Shown here piece by piece: positions 8,343 to 17,610 of a stretch of 63,067 nucleotides of DNA (within the stretch, counting starts at the first letter, position 1; each line of letters starts with the position of its first letter). Below the pieces are notes generated by a model, which did no database searches, had not been told where the DNA came from, and saw only the letters and a list, made by a program, of their open reading frames with translations. The stretch is from positions 1 to 63,067 of the forward strand of contig WSYB01000044.1 in assembly GCA_009773645.1 (NCBI GenBank), in the 5' to 3' direction. Source of the stretch: Geobacteraceae bacterium (GTDB lineage: Bacteria; Desulfobacterota; Desulfuromonadia; Geobacterales; Geobacteraceae). Made by a program: the position numbers and the translations under genes.

Positions 8343-10613
8343 CTATATCAGCCGCCGGATAACTTCCAGCAGGTTGCTCTGATCGAAGCTGCTCTTCACG
8401 ATATAGGCATTTGCTCCCGCCTCGATGCCGCGCTCCCGGTCCTCGCGGGAATCGAGGGAGGTGACCAGCACCACCGGCAGGTCGGCAATCTCCCGGGACT
8501 TGCGGATTCTGGCGGTCAGATCGAAACCGTTCATCCGCGGCATATCCACGTCCGACACCACAAGGTCTATCTGTTCCGTCCTGAGCTGCGTCAGTGCGTC
8601 GATCCCATCTACAGCCGTACTGGTCCGGTAGCCGGCCGTCTCCAGGATATTTTTCAGGAGCGTCCTGGCAGTAATGGAATCTTCGGCGATCAGCACCGAT
8701 TTGCGCGGCACTTCCTCCCTTTCCGCCCGTGACAAGGCGACGGCCGGTATGGCGGCCCCCTTCGCCGCGGATTTCACCAGGTCGCCGGGATGGAGTATCG
8801 TCGCCACCTTGCCGGTTCCGAGCACCGTTGCGCCGGCGATGTTGCGAACCCGCGGCAACTGCGGGCCGAGACTTTTCACCAGGACTTCCTGTTCGCCGAG
8901 GATGCCGTCCACGCCGAAGGCGATCCGGCTCGACCCGCTGCCGATCAAGAAGAGCTGAATCAAGCCGTCGTCATCGCGGTCCCCTTCCTTCCGGGGAATT
9001 TGCAGGAGATCGGCAAGCCGGACAAAGGAAAGGGCAACGCCGTCCAATTCGACGGTTTCCCTGTTCTCTGCGGTCTTCAGCGACTCTTTGCCGATTCTTG
9101 CAACCCTTTCCACGCCGGCGGAAGGAACGATGAAAGTCTGCTCTCCCACACTGACCAGCACACCCCGGTAGGTTGAGAGGGTCAGGGGTAGAACCATTCT
9201 GAACGTTGTCCCGCGCAAAGGCTCGCTTATCACCGTAACGGTCCCGCCGAGCTTCTCCACCTTCTCCCGGACGATGGCAAGGCCGAGCCCCCTTCCCGAG
9301 AGGTCGGTGATTATGGGGCTGGTGGATACACCTGATTTGAAAATGAGCTCCAGAGATTCCTCATTCCCCATCCGGCTTGCCTCATCCCGCGTAATGACTC
9401 CCTGCTGCACGGCAACGTCCGCCAGCATGGCGGTATCCATCCCTGCCCCGTCGTCAGCGACGACCATCTCGATCCGGCTGGTGCCGATGAGCGAAACCGC
9501 TACGGTAATTCGCCCGCACGCCGGTTTGCTCCGGCGCTTGCGCTCCTCGGGCTTTTCAATGCCGTGGTCGATGCAGTTGCGCACCAGATGAATAAGTGGG
9601 TCTTTCATCTCTTCCAGGACCCGTTTGTCGATTTCAACGGTTTCTCCCGTGACCGCCAGCTCCGCTTCCTTGCCGCGGTCCCGCCCGAGGTCCCGGACCA
9701 TCTTCGGCAGGACCTCCAGAATGGTCGAGCAGGGGAGCATCAGCACCTCCTTCAGGTCGCCGAGGAGAGCGTCCACCATGCCGTCGAGGAGATGCCGGTC
9801 GTTGGCCGCAGCTTTTGCAAGATTGTGCACCCTGTTTTCCAGGGACTTGACGGCTGCGTGGTTCCAGTCGAAAAATGCCAGGAGTTTCCCCAACTGGCCG
9901 GCATCCGAGTCCGTCACGAGCCGGCCTGCCGGCGATTGCTGCACCTTGCGCAGCCTGCGTACCGCCGGCCGGACCTTTTTCCACTCCTTTTCCCACGAGG
10001 CAAGGGCGGCGCTTATCTCATCAAGTTCTGCGGCGCGCTGCCGGGCGGAGATTTTTGCGGTGAGCATTTCCTCCGCCTGGTGGAGGAGAGAGTCGAGTTT
10101 CCCGGCGGAAATCCTGACTGTGCCGGCCACGGCGGGTTTCTCGGGGTGAGGGCCGTCCCGGTATTCCGGCTGCGGAGGCGCCGGTGGGGGAGCAGGTGGA
10201 GATGGAGCACCTTTCACCCCCTTCTCCAGGCTGAGGATGAGTTCCCTGACCCCGGATTTTTCCGCGGTAGCGTCGTCGGCCCCGGAAGAGTAAAGGTGGG
10301 TCTCGATCGTGTCGGTTGTCCGGTGGAGCAGATCGAACAAGGCCGGGGAAGGGACGATTTCCTGGCGTTTACATTGGGCGAAGACGCTTTCCAGGGCATG
10401 GCTGAGGGACTCGATCCCGGCCATGCTGACGGCGCGGGCCGCCCCTTTCATGCTGTGCGCCTCGCGGAAGACGGCTTCGAGGATCTCCTGTCGTTTCTCG
10501 TGCTCCGTGGCCTTTTCCAGTGCGATCAGGCCTGAGGAAAGGGCGGCGAGGCGCTCTTTCGTCTCGACCTTGAACGTCGCCAGGAGCCTTTTCTGAAAAT
10601 CGTCGTCCATCAT
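8343..10613 (-). CDS. cheA: CheA-type chemosensory kinase with C-terminal receiver (WspE-like)
   Basis: The 756 residues hold an N-terminal Hpt domain (phospho-His in EAHSMKGAAR near residue 50), a Pro-rich linker, a dimerisation segment, a CheA-type ATPase (N box HLVRNCIDHGIE, GRGLGLAIVREKVE), a CheW-like regulatory domain, and a C-terminal REC domain (Asp in VVSDVDMPRMNG). CheA phosphorylates response regulators under control of receptor arrays. The attached receiver is the WspE/FrzE arrangement and may act as a phosphate sink or a second output. Two adjacent ATGs begin the Hpt domain (MMDDDFQKRL) behind GAGAG; an upstream in-frame start would add 12 residues read from the neighbouring repeat and was rejected. 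Confidence 0.93.
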   Translation of the reverse strand: MMDDDFQKRLLATFKVETKERLAALSSGLIALEKATEHEKRQEILEAVFREAHSMKGAARAVSMAGIESLSHALESVFAQCKRQEIVPSPALFDLLHRTTDTIETHLYSSGADDATAEKSGVRELILSLEKGVKGAPSPPAPPPAPPQPEYRDGPHPEKPAVAGTVRISAGKLDSLLHQAEEMLTAKISARQRAAELDEISAALASWEKEWKKVRPAVRRLRKVQQSPAGRLVTDSDAGQLGKLLAFFDWNHAAVKSLENRVHNLAKAAANDRHLLDGMVDALLGDLKEVLMLPCSTILEVLPKMVRDLGRDRGKEAELAVTGETVEIDKRVLEEMKDPLIHLVRNCIDHGIEKPEERKRRSKPACGRITVAVSLIGTSRIEMVVADDGAGMDTAMLADVAVQQGVITRDEASRMGNEESLELIFKSGVSTSPIITDLSGRGLGLAIVREKVEKLGGTVTVISEPLRGTTFRMVLPLTLSTYRGVLVSVGEQTFIVPSAGVERVARIGKESLKTAENRETVELDGVALSFVRLADLLQIPRKEGDRDDDGLIQLFLIGSGSSRIAFGVDGILGEQEVLVKSLGPQLPRVRNIAGATVLGTGKVATILHPGDLVKSAAKGAAIPAVALSRAEREEVPRKSVLIAEDSITARTLLKNILETAGYRTSTAVDGIDALTQLRTEQIDLVVSDVDMPRMNGFDLTARIRKSREIADLPVVLVTSLDSREDRERGIEAGANAYIVKSSFDQSNLLEVIRRLI

Positions 10614-10622
10614 GGTTCTCTC

Positions 10623-10678
10623 GTAGGGGCAAACCTTGTGTTTGCCCAAAATTGGGCGATCACAAGGATCGCCCCTAC
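10623..10678. repeat. 56-bp GTAGGGGC...GCCCCTAC palindromic repeat
   Basis: The sequence reads GTAGGGGCAAACCTTGTG and, after a short spacer, CACAAGGATCGCCCCTAC. It fills the gap between the MCP and cheA genes almost exactly. It folds into one long interrupted hairpin. Only one copy was seen in this window. Confidence 0.7.
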
Positions 10679-10680
10679 CT

Positions 10681-12300
10681 CTAAACCCTATACTGTTCCA
10701 CCAGCCGCTTCAGCTTCTGCCCGAGCTCGTGCAGGTTCTGCGCCGACTGTTCGGCCTGCTGCGTGCTGGTGACGCTCAGGGTGCTCGCATCTTTGATGTT
10801 TTCCATGGCCAGGGCTACCTGGTCCATTCCCACCATCTGCTGCTGGCTCGACGCCGCTATCTGGGTCGAGGCGTTGGCCGATTCGGAGATGCTCTCCGCC
10901 AGGGTCCGAATCGACTCTCCCGCCTCGGCGGACTGTTTCTCTCCGGCTTCAACCGCCTTGCTGCCCTGCTCTGCTGCCATCACCGCGGAGTTGGTCGCCT
11001 TCTGGATATCGTTCAGGATCGTCCGCACCTGGGCGGTTGCCTGCTTCGACTGTTCGGCGAGGCTCCTGACCTCCTGGGCCACCACGGCAAAGCCTTTGCC
11101 GTGCTCCCCCGCCTTGGCCGCCTCGATGGCTGCGTTGACGGCGAGGAGGTTCGACTGCTCGGCCAGGTCGTTGACAGTCGCGATGATCTCACCGATGGCC
11201 TGGCTCTGTTCGCTGAGGCTCACGATGCTTTCGGCGACGGTTTCCATCTGTTCCCGGATCCGGTTCATTCCCTGGACCGCGTCTTCCACCGATTTTTTCC
11301 CATGGTGGGAGACCTGGAGCGACTTCTGCGCGCTGTCGGCCACATGCCGGGCCTTCTGCGCGGAGAGCTGGGTGGTCTGTTTCACCTCCTCGACGGTGAC
11401 GGTCGTCTCGTTGACCGCCGTGGCGGTTTCCGCCGCGCTGGAAGCGACCTGGGTCGTCGAGGAGAGGATCTCACCGGCGGAGGCGGCGAGGACGTTCACC
11501 CCTTCCTGGATTGCCATGGTCTGGTTGCGGAGGTTCTCCACCATCCGGCGAAACGTCTCCAGGAGGGCACCCAACTCGTCCCGGCTGTCGGGCACGGGGA
11601 CCGCTACGGTCAGATCGCCGTCGGCCACCCGCTCCGCCACCCTCACGGCCTGGGAGAGGGGGCGGGTGATGCTGCGGGTAAGGAGAATGGCGATGATGAC
11701 GGCAAAGATGACCGCCGCCGTCTTCATTGCCAGGATGAGGATGTAAGATTGCCGGGCCGCTTCCTGCGACTCTTTGAAGAACGAGGCCGCCTTGTTGTCG
11801 GCGAAGGTGAACACGTCGGCCATTTCCTTTTCCATGACGGTGTACTGGTCGGTCTCCATACCGGCCATCAATTGCGCAGCCGTATCATGCCTGTTCGCCT
11901 TCACCGCGGCAATGACCTGGTCGCGGAGCCGTTTCCACTCCTCGTATTCCTTGAGAACATCGTCAATATCGCTCTTCTTGCCGAGAAAGCGCTCTTTGAC
12001 CACCTCCATATTAGCGGTGAACTCTTTGTCAAAGCCGTATATCTCCTTCAGATAGGTGTTCACGGCGCCGCTCTCCTTGGCAGCTACGGCATCTTTCAGC
12101 TTGTAGTGCATCTTTGTAAAGAAGAGGTTCGCATCGCGCACACTCTTCCTGACGGTAAAGGGGTGCTCGTACAGTTGGGTGGTGCGGCTCGCCACATAAC
12201 TCAGCCTGTTCAATGCATATACCCCGGTGATAATCATAAGCGCGACGATTATTGCGTAGCTGGCCCACAACCTTGTCCTGATCTGGAGTTTACCGAACAT
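10681..12300 (-). CDS. Methyl-accepting chemotaxis protein (WspA-like receptor)
   Basis: A 539-residue inner-membrane receptor: transmembrane helix near 10-32, a helical periplasmic domain of four-helix-bundle type to about 190, a second helix ([20 protein letters not shown]), HAMP, and a long MCP signalling coiled coil. The conserved hairpin tip that binds CheA and CheW is present ([20 protein letters not shown]). There is no C-terminal CheR/CheB docking pentapeptide; the protein ends LVEQYRV. The start has an AAGGGAG site. It sits inside the chemosensory operon, after the second CheW, so it is the dedicated receptor. The stimulus is not evident. Confidence 0.94.
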   Translation of the reverse strand: MFGKLQIRTRLWASYAIIVALMIITGVYALNRLSYVASRTTQLYEHPFTVRKSVRDANLFFTKMHYKLKDAVAAKESGAVNTYLKEIYGFDKEFTANMEVVKERFLGKKSDIDDVLKEYEEWKRLRDQVIAAVKANRHDTAAQLMAGMETDQYTVMEKEMADVFTFADNKAASFFKESQEAARQSYILILAMKTAAVIFAVIIAILLTRSITRPLSQAVRVAERVADGDLTVAVPVPDSRDELGALLETFRRMVENLRNQTMAIQEGVNVLAASAGEILSSTTQVASSAAETATAVNETTVTVEEVKQTTQLSAQKARHVADSAQKSLQVSHHGKKSVEDAVQGMNRIREQMETVAESIVSLSEQSQAIGEIIATVNDLAEQSNLLAVNAAIEAAKAGEHGKGFAVVAQEVRSLAEQSKQATAQVRTILNDIQKATNSAVMAAEQGSKAVEAGEKQSAEAGESIRTLAESISESANASTQIAASSQQQMVGMDQVALAMENIKDASTLSVTSTQQAEQSAQNLHELGQKLKRLVEQYRV

Positions 12301-12367
12301 TACCGTTCTCCCTTTCTATCTCATTTTGCTTGCATCAACCTGGATTCGGCAATTGCCGGATTCGGGA

Positions 12368-13000
12368 TCAATCTTCCATCTCTTCATGAACGATGATTTT
12401 TCTGTCGCTGAGGAGCTTCCTCCCGTCCAGGACCACCGTCCGCTCCCGTGTCACACCTTTCAGGTACTCCTCCCGGACCCCGGTCAGGGTGGGTAGGGAC
12501 GGCTGCAGCTCCGCCAGCGGAATCGACCGGACACCGCAGACGGCATCCGCCAGAATGCCGAACGCCATCCCCCCGTCATGCACGATGATTATCTTGTTCA
12601 GGTCCGTCAACCCCTTTTCCGGCAGGTCGAAGAACTTCTTGATGTCGATGACCGAAACGATCTGGCCGCGTACGTTGATCAGGCCGAGGACGAACGGCGG
12701 CGTGCAGGGAACCGGGGTAAGGTCCTTCAGGGGGAGGGTCTCGCTGACCCAGGACATCTCGATGCCGTACGTTTCATACGCCAGGAGAAATTCAAGGACT
12801 TCAAGGTATCCTCCCGCCGTTTCTTCCGCGTGGGGTTCCCGGGCAAGCGCCAGCGCCCTGGCCTTAAGGATACTCTTTTGTCCTTCGGGCGATACCCCGC
12901 GGTCGAGGAGGCCGGCGGCTGCATCAAGACGTTGCCGGACCCCTTGCCAGTCGATGTCCTGTCTCTGTTTCCGTCCGTTTTTTCCCCGTTTCCGTTCCAT
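12368..13000 (-). CDS. cheW: CheW-like coupling protein with N-terminal extension (WspD-like)
   Basis: A 210-residue protein with a basic N-terminal stretch, a helical extension (about 15-70) and a CheW domain from about 75 (FLLAYETYGIEMSWVSE, PFVLGLINVRGQIVSVIDI). CheW proteins link receptors to CheA. A second CheW with a long N-terminus in the same operon is a mark of Wsp systems (WspD). The ATG at 13000 has AGGGA seven bases upstream. An in-frame start at 13045 would add an Arg/Glu-rich segment encoded by a low-complexity GGAAAGGGA stretch that looks like intergenic repeat, so the shorter form is preferred but not certain. Confidence 0.88.
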   Translation of the reverse strand: MERKRGKNGRKQRQDIDWQGVRQRLDAAAGLLDRGVSPEGQKSILKARALALAREPHAEETAGGYLEVLEFLLAYETYGIEMSWVSETLPLKDLTPVPCTPPFVLGLINVRGQIVSVIDIKKFFDLPEKGLTDLNKIIIVHDGGMAFGILADAVCGVRSIPLAELQPSLPTLTGVREEYLKGVTRERTVVLDGRKLLSDRKIIVHEEMED

Positions 13001-13062
13001 GCCCCGTTCCCTTTCCACTCTATCCCTTTCCAACCCTTGAACCAAAACAGCATTTCAACCCA

Positions 13063-13224
13063 GAAAAAGCATTTTGAACACGGATCAAATCTGATTTATA
13101 CGGATTTTCACGGATTTAAACCATGGAGAGCATTAACCCAAAAGGTTGTGGCAGTAACCCGGTTTATCTCCTTGAATTATCAGTTTTAATCCGCTTTTTC
13201 CGTGTTAATCCGTGTCCAATTGCC
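13063..13224 (+). repeat. Dispersed 150-bp repeat, copy A (full length)
   Basis: This copy runs from GAACACGGATCAAATCTG to TTAATCCGTGTCCAATTGCC. The ends carry ACACGGAT and ATCCGTGT as terminal inverted repeats, and internal CACGGATT units repeat the motif. It shares almost its whole length with the copy at 50377 in reverse orientation, and parts with copies at 20388, 42592 and 52317. It has no coding capacity. It fills the gap between the cheR and cheW genes. Confidence 0.85.
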
Positions 13225-13240
13225 TTGTAGAATTTCAGCA

Positions 13241-14773
13241 TCACAGACTACCTGACGACGCTTCCCTGGTTGACGCGATGATCTCACCGAGCCGGCGCGC
13301 GCTCATCCCCTCCGACCCCGGCAGAATATCGTTGTCGCCGTATGCCGTCAGCAGTGACGCGGCGTTCTCCAGATGCCTGGCCGCCTCTTTCGTCCTTCCC
13401 CTGCGCCGGGTGAGATTGGCCAGCGCAAAGTGGGCCAGGACAAATCCATGATCGAGGTAGAGTGCCCTTTTAAGGGAAGCGATTGCCGCGTCGTCGTCCC
13501 CCTGTTCCTGGAAGATTATCGCTTGCAGATAGCGCACTTCCGGATCGAGCTTATTAACGGCTATGGCCTTTTCCGACCAATCCAGGGCCGCCGATAACTC
13601 CCCCTGATTGGCGAAGGCCCATGCCAGGAGAGCGGCGGCTTCCCCGTACCGGAGGGAAGCGGACCCTGACGGGGCGTTAGCCAGGAATCCAACGAGTTTT
13701 GCCGCCGCTTCGGCGTACTCACCCCGCCGGTAGAGCGCCAGAGCTTCTTCGTAGGGGGAAACCTGCCGTTCGGCGTGGTCCCGTTGCGCGGCCGCCGGTA
13801 AAGGCTCTGCCGATTGCGGCGGTGTGAAGCCCATAGTCCCGGTCTGATCAACAGCGGGAAGGGGCGGGGGAGGAGCCGTCATTGCGCCCGTTGCTTCGAG
13901 GGACGGCGCAACCGCCGTCTTCCCGTGACCGTCCTTCCGGTAGAAGACCGCGTTGTGGAAATGGACGGTTTCAAACCCGGCGAAAAGGGTGGGCGAGGTC
14001 TCGGTCGGGCTGACGATGAGCCAGCCGCCGGCCACCAGGGAGTGGCAAAACTTGTCGATGACCCTTTTCGCCTGTTCCGGCGAGAAGTACATCAGCACGT
14101 TGCGGCAGAAGATGACATCCATGGCGTTGGTATTGTTGAAAAGCGACGGATAGGTGTCTTCCGCCAGATTGAGCGGGGCGAAGGTCACCATTTTCCTGAC
14201 GGCGCCGGCTATCGCAAAGCGCCCCGTCCCGCCCGCGGTGAAATACCGCTCCTTTATTCCCCGGGGGACGCCGCGGAACGACCAGTCGCCGTACTCTCCC
14301 TGCACCCCTTTGCGGAGAGATGCGGGATTGACGTCGGTAGCCAGAATGGTCACGTTCCAGTGCGGAAGATCGGCGATCAGCCGCTGCAGCATGATGCCGA
14401 TGGAGTAAGGTTCTTCACCCGTCGAGCACCCCGCGCTCCAGATCCTCAGCCGTTGCTCCTTCCCCCGCCGGGAGCCGAGCAGCTCCGGGAGAATGTGGTT
14501 TTCGAGGGCCTCGAAACTCTTCTGCTCCCGGAAAAAGTAGGTTTCCCCGATCGTCAGGCAGCCTGCAAGGATGTTGATCTGCTCCTTGGTCAGCTCTGCC
14601 GTTAAGAGCCAGCGGACACATGCTGCGGGGTCGGCGAAGCCGAAATCACGGGCGGCGCAGATGATTCCCTGCTCAAGGTCGCGCCAGCGCTTTTTCGGAA
14701 AGTGGAGGCCGAACCGGGCGGTGATGAATTCACTGCTTTGGGCCAGGAGTTTGTCGGAAATCGTGTGGGTCAT
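13241..14773 (-). CDS. cheR: CheR-type methyltransferase with C-terminal TPR repeats (WspC-like)
   Basis: The 510 residues form a CheR methyltransferase (1-270) and a TPR region (about 345-480). SAM-binding sequences are visible: RIWSAGCSTGEEPYSIGI, LATDVNPASL and DVIFCRNVLMYF. CheR adds methyl groups to receptor glutamates with S-adenosylmethionine as donor. Fused TPR repeats are known for WspC and FrzF and are thought to govern receptor access. The start codon follows the stop of the upstream cheW directly (TAG-ATG), so translation is coupled. A Pro-rich linker separates the two domains. Confidence 0.94.
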   Translation of the reverse strand: MTHTISDKLLAQSSEFITARFGLHFPKKRWRDLEQGIICAARDFGFADPAACVRWLLTAELTKEQINILAGCLTIGETYFFREQKSFEALENHILPELLGSRRGKEQRLRIWSAGCSTGEEPYSIGIMLQRLIADLPHWNVTILATDVNPASLRKGVQGEYGDWSFRGVPRGIKERYFTAGGTGRFAIAGAVRKMVTFAPLNLAEDTYPSLFNNTNAMDVIFCRNVLMYFSPEQAKRVIDKFCHSLVAGGWLIVSPTETSPTLFAGFETVHFHNAVFYRKDGHGKTAVAPSLEATGAMTAPPPPLPAVDQTGTMGFTPPQSAEPLPAAAQRDHAERQVSPYEEALALYRRGEYAEAAAKLVGFLANAPSGSASLRYGEAAALLAWAFANQGELSAALDWSEKAIAVNKLDPEVRYLQAIIFQEQGDDDAAIASLKRALYLDHGFVLAHFALANLTRRRGRTKEAARHLENAASLLTAYGDNDILPGSEGMSARRLGEIIASTREASSGSL

Positions 14774-15253
14774 CTATTTCGGCACATCCACCTTATTCTC
14801 CCCCCCAAGCGCCATTTCCAGGGCGTCTTCCTCTTCGAGGGAGAGGAAGACGTCAAGGTCGTGGATGAAAACCATGCCGTCCGCGAGCTTTATCACCCCT
14901 GCCAGATACTCCAGGCCGGGAACGATCATCGGCGGAGCGGTCGTCTCCTGCGGTGAGTGATCAATAACGTCGCTGACCGCATCGACTACGAGCGCAACGG
15001 TGCGTTGCGCCGTCCGGGCAATGAGGAGCTGATCGCTCAGTCCCGGTTTCCGCTCGGGCAGGCGAAAACGTTTACGGATGTTCAAGATGGGGATAATTCG
15101 TCCCTGGAGGTTGATGATGCCGAGGACAATTTCCGGCGCTTGCGGCAGGGGGGTAATCTCAACCATCCGCACGGCTCTTTCCACGGCGGGAAGGGGCACG
15201 GCATAACGGCAATTTTCGAGGGTGAAGACGACTAGTTGATCGGGGTCAGTCAC
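14774..15253 (-). CDS. cheW: CheW-like coupling protein, first gene of the chemosensory operon (WspB-like)
   Basis: A 159-residue single CheW domain (VVFTLENCRYAVPLPAVERA, IVLGIINLQGRIIPILNI, and a C-terminal strand FIHDLDVFLSLEEE). It should join the MCP to the CheA hybrid. The start is GTG behind GAGGCGGG. It leads a minus-strand run of seven genes with small gaps, and a strong promoter lies about 40 bases upstream. The second CheW gene downstream is longer and diverged, as expected if each docks to a different partner. Confidence 0.92.
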   Translation of the reverse strand: MTDPDQLVVFTLENCRYAVPLPAVERAVRMVEITPLPQAPEIVLGIINLQGRIIPILNIRKRFRLPERKPGLSDQLLIARTAQRTVALVVDAVSDVIDHSPQETTAPPMIVPGLEYLAGVIKLADGMVFIHDLDVFLSLEEEDALEMALGGENKVDVPK

Positions 15254-15294
15254 GGGATGCCCGCCTCAAGAAGAATAACCGAGATTGTTGCAAA

Positions 15295-15323
15295 ATAGTA
15301 TCAGAATAGCGTCAGTTGGACAA
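15295..15323 (-). promoter_or_regulatory. Sigma-70 promoter of the chemosensory operon
   Basis: On the minus strand, TTGTCC (15318-15323) and TACTAT (15295-15300) are spaced by 17 bases. The expected transcript would start near 15288 with a leader of about 35 bases before the GTG of the first cheW. Confidence 0.55.
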
Positions 15324-15383
15324 GAAGTTAATGAAAATGGGGGATTGTCACGATTTGGAGCGTGATTGTATTAAATGTGGGTT

Positions 15384-16472
15384 TCACAGGGTGAAATAAA
15401 AGGTCGCCCCCTTTCCCATCTCCCCTTCGGCCCAGACCCGGCCTCCGTGGCGCTGGATGATCCGCTGCACCGTGGCGAGACCGATGCCGTGCCCTTCGAA
15501 TTCTTCCTTGCTGTGCAGACGCTGGAAAGGACAGAAAAGTCTGTCGGCATATCTCATATCAAATCCGGCCCCGTTGTCACGGACAAAATATGTCGGTTTC
15601 CCTCCGGATTCCGTCACTCCAAACTCGATGCAGGCCGATTCCTGTTTGCCGGTGTACTTCCAGGCGTTGCTGAGGAGATTATCCAGAACGACCCGCAACA
15701 ACCGCGCATCTCCATCGACCTCCACGCCCTCTGCAATGGTGAAGGTCACCCGGCGTTCATGCCCCTTTTGCCGGAGTTCCGCAGCTACGGCTTGCGCCGT
15801 TTCACTGAGACAGAACGTTTTGCTATGCATCTCGCAACGCGTCAAACGTGAGAAATTCAAGAGGGTATTGATGAGATGGTCCATACGCTGCGCCTCATCG
15901 AACACTCTCTGCATAAAACCCCTGCATTCATCATCGAGCCTGTCTGCGCATACGTGTAACATGATCTGACAATAACCGTTGATATTGGTTAACGGCGCGC
16001 GCAGGTCGTGGGAAACCGTGTAACTGAACGCTTCCAGTTCCCTGTTGGCGGTTTCCAGTTCGGCGGCTCTTGCCGCAAGGTTCGTGTTCAATATTTCAAT
16101 TTCCTCTTCCACCCGTTTGCGCGCGGTGATATCACGCAGAAAAACATAGCTGGTCGCCTTTCCATTCCACACCGTTTCCATTGCCCGCATTTCCGCCACG
16201 ACGGTCTTACCGGTTTTCGTGATGATGTCGATGTCAATAGTTTCACCCGTGATTATCCGAAAACCGAACGGTTTTCCCATGAGCTCATCACGTTTGACGC
16301 CGAACAGGTTTTCCGCCGCCGGATTGAGTGAACGCACGATGCCGTTCCGGTCGACAATGACGATACCGTCCGAGCTTTTTGTTATGATGCTGTGAAACCT
16401 GGATTCACAGGCCTTAAGCTGCTGCTCTTTTTTTCTGAGGCGGGCCTTCAGCCTTGTATCATTCCCAAACAT
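15384..16472 (-). CDS. PAS-domain histidine kinase (soluble)
   Basis: A 362-residue cytoplasmic kinase: a short coiled N-terminus, a PAS domain (about 25-120, ending ITARKRVEEE), a coiled linker (ILNTNLAARAAELETANREL), H-box VSHDLRAPLTNINGY and an HATPase domain ending GHGIGLATVQRIIQRHGG. It lacks a receiver and a membrane anchor. The linker plus kinase are almost identical in sequence to those of the genes at 5832 and 27873. It ends 130 bases upstream of the chemosensory operon and is on the same strand, but a promoter lies between them, so it is probably its own unit. The ligand or cofactor of the PAS domain is unknown. Confidence 0.92.
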   Translation of the reverse strand: MFGNDTRLKARLRKKEQQLKACESRFHSIITKSSDGIVIVDRNGIVRSLNPAAENLFGVKRDELMGKPFGFRIITGETIDIDIITKTGKTVVAEMRAMETVWNGKATSYVFLRDITARKRVEEEIEILNTNLAARAAELETANRELEAFSYTVSHDLRAPLTNINGYCQIMLHVCADRLDDECRGFMQRVFDEAQRMDHLINTLLNFSRLTRCEMHSKTFCLSETAQAVAAELRQKGHERRVTFTIAEGVEVDGDARLLRVVLDNLLSNAWKYTGKQESACIEFGVTESGGKPTYFVRDNGAGFDMRYADRLFCPFQRLHSKEEFEGHGIGLATVQRIIQRHGGRVWAEGEMGKGATFYFTL

Positions 16473-16722
16473 TGACTTTCCCTTTGGTCGAGGATCGGAG
16501 GATGTTGTTTCTTTTGATTCATGCCGGCAAAGGGTATTCAGGCGTTCGCTTTTACCGGAGAGTCTCTACCACATCCCATAATATAAAAAATAATAAAATT
16601 TAGTAAAGTATTTTTAACAGAGCCGGCCGATTTGTAATCGGGGGAAATCCCTGTTACACTTTATTTCGGCGTGTCTGTTTCGCCTGCATCTATATTAATT
16701 GGTATTTCACCGGGAGATAATT
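16473..16722. other. Divergent intergenic region between PAS kinase and prpB
   Basis: The 250 bases hold the start regions of two divergent genes. An AT-rich stretch (16577-16620, ATAATATAAAAAATAATAAAATT) lies in the middle. The prp promoter candidate and a GGGGGAAATCCC near-dyad follow. No ORF or repeat seen elsewhere in the window is present. Confidence 0.5.
16632..16660 (+). promoter_or_regulatory. Possible prp operon promoter
   Basis: TTGTAA and TACACT are spaced by 17 bases, 63 bases upstream of prpB. The spacer contains GGGGGAAATCCC, an imperfect dyad that could bind a regulator. The regulator is not in the window. Confidence 0.4.
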
Positions 16723-17610
16723 ATGGAGAGAGCGCTTACGCCGGGAGGACGTCTGCGTGCCGCCCTGGCTCATGAAAAACCGTTGCAGGTCGTGGGGACC
16801 ATAAACGCCTTTGCCGCCATAATGGCTGAGCGGACGGGCTTTTGCGCCCTCTATCTTTCCGGAGCAGGGGTGGCCAATGCATCCTTCGGCCTTCCCGATC
16901 TGGGGATGACTACCCTTAACGATGTGCTGGAGGAGGTGCGCCGGGTGACCGGGGCCTGCGGGCTTCCACTCTTGGTTGACGCCGACACCGGCTGGGGGGG
17001 GGCATTCATGATCGGACGGACCGTCAGGGAGATGATCAGGTCCGGCGCCGCCGGGATGCACCTTGAGGACCAGGTGGCGACCAAGCGATGCGGGCACCGT
17101 CCCGGCAAGGCCCTTGTCTCTGCTGCAGAGATGGTTGATCGAATCAAAGCCGCTGTGGATGCCAGGACCGACCCGGACTTCGTGATAATGGCGCGGACCG
17201 ACGCCGTGGCGGTGGAGGGAGTGGAGGCGGCCGTAGAGCGGGCCTGTCGTTATCGGGAGGCGGGGGCGGACATGCTCTTTCCCGAGGCGCTGACCGAACT
17301 TTCCCACTACCGGCGGTTTGTGGACGTGGGAATTCCCGTCCTCGCGAACATGACCGAATTCGGGGTCACTCCGCTCTTTACCGCCAGTGAACTGGCCGGG
17401 GCCGGGGCGCAGCTTATCCTCTACCCGCTTTCCGCCTTCCGTGCCATGAGCGCGGCGGCCCTCAGGGTCTACCGGGCGATCCGGGAGGAGGGGACGCAAA
17501 AAAGCGTGGTTGAGGCCATGCAGAGCCGCGCGGAGCTCTACGACTTTCTCGGCTACCTTGAATACGAAAGGAAACTCGATCAGTTGTTCGGAAAGGAGGA
17601 AATGCCATGA
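16723..17610 (+). CDS. prpB: 2-methylisocitrate lyase PrpB
   Basis: PrpB cleaves 2-methylisocitrate to pyruvate and succinate, the last step of the methylcitrate cycle for propionate. The 295-residue protein has the isocitrate lyase superfamily signature KRCGHRPGK with the catalytic Cys, metal and substrate residues in [10 protein letters not shown] and GMHLEDQ, and the usual length. The ATG at 16723 has GGGAG six bases upstream; an in-frame TTG at 16699 was rejected. It overlaps prpC by four bases (ATGA), showing a coupled prpB-prpC pair, with prpD following. Confidence 0.96.
   Translation: MERALTPGGRLRAALAHEKPLQVVGTINAFAAIMAERTGFCALYLSGAGVANASFGLPDLGMTTLNDVLEEVRRVTGACGLPLLVDADTGWGGAFMIGRTVREMIRSGAAGMHLEDQVATKRCGHRPGKALVSAAEMVDRIKAAVDARTDPDFVIMARTDAVAVEGVEAAVERACRYREAGADMLFPEALTELSHYRRFVDVGIPVLANMTEFGVTPLFTASELAGAGAQLILYPLSAFRAMSAAALRVYRAIREEGTQKSVVEAMQSRAELYDFLGYLEYERKLDQLFGKEEMP

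Noticed and set aside
10636-12396. 586-codon open frame on the plus strand across the MCP gene
   Set aside because: It is antisense to a clear receptor gene, has biased His/Gly/Leu composition and no recognisable domain.
16632-16660. Sigma-54 promoter for the prp operon
   Set aside because: No GG-N10-GC element with the right context was found upstream of prpB; a sigma-70-like pair fits better.
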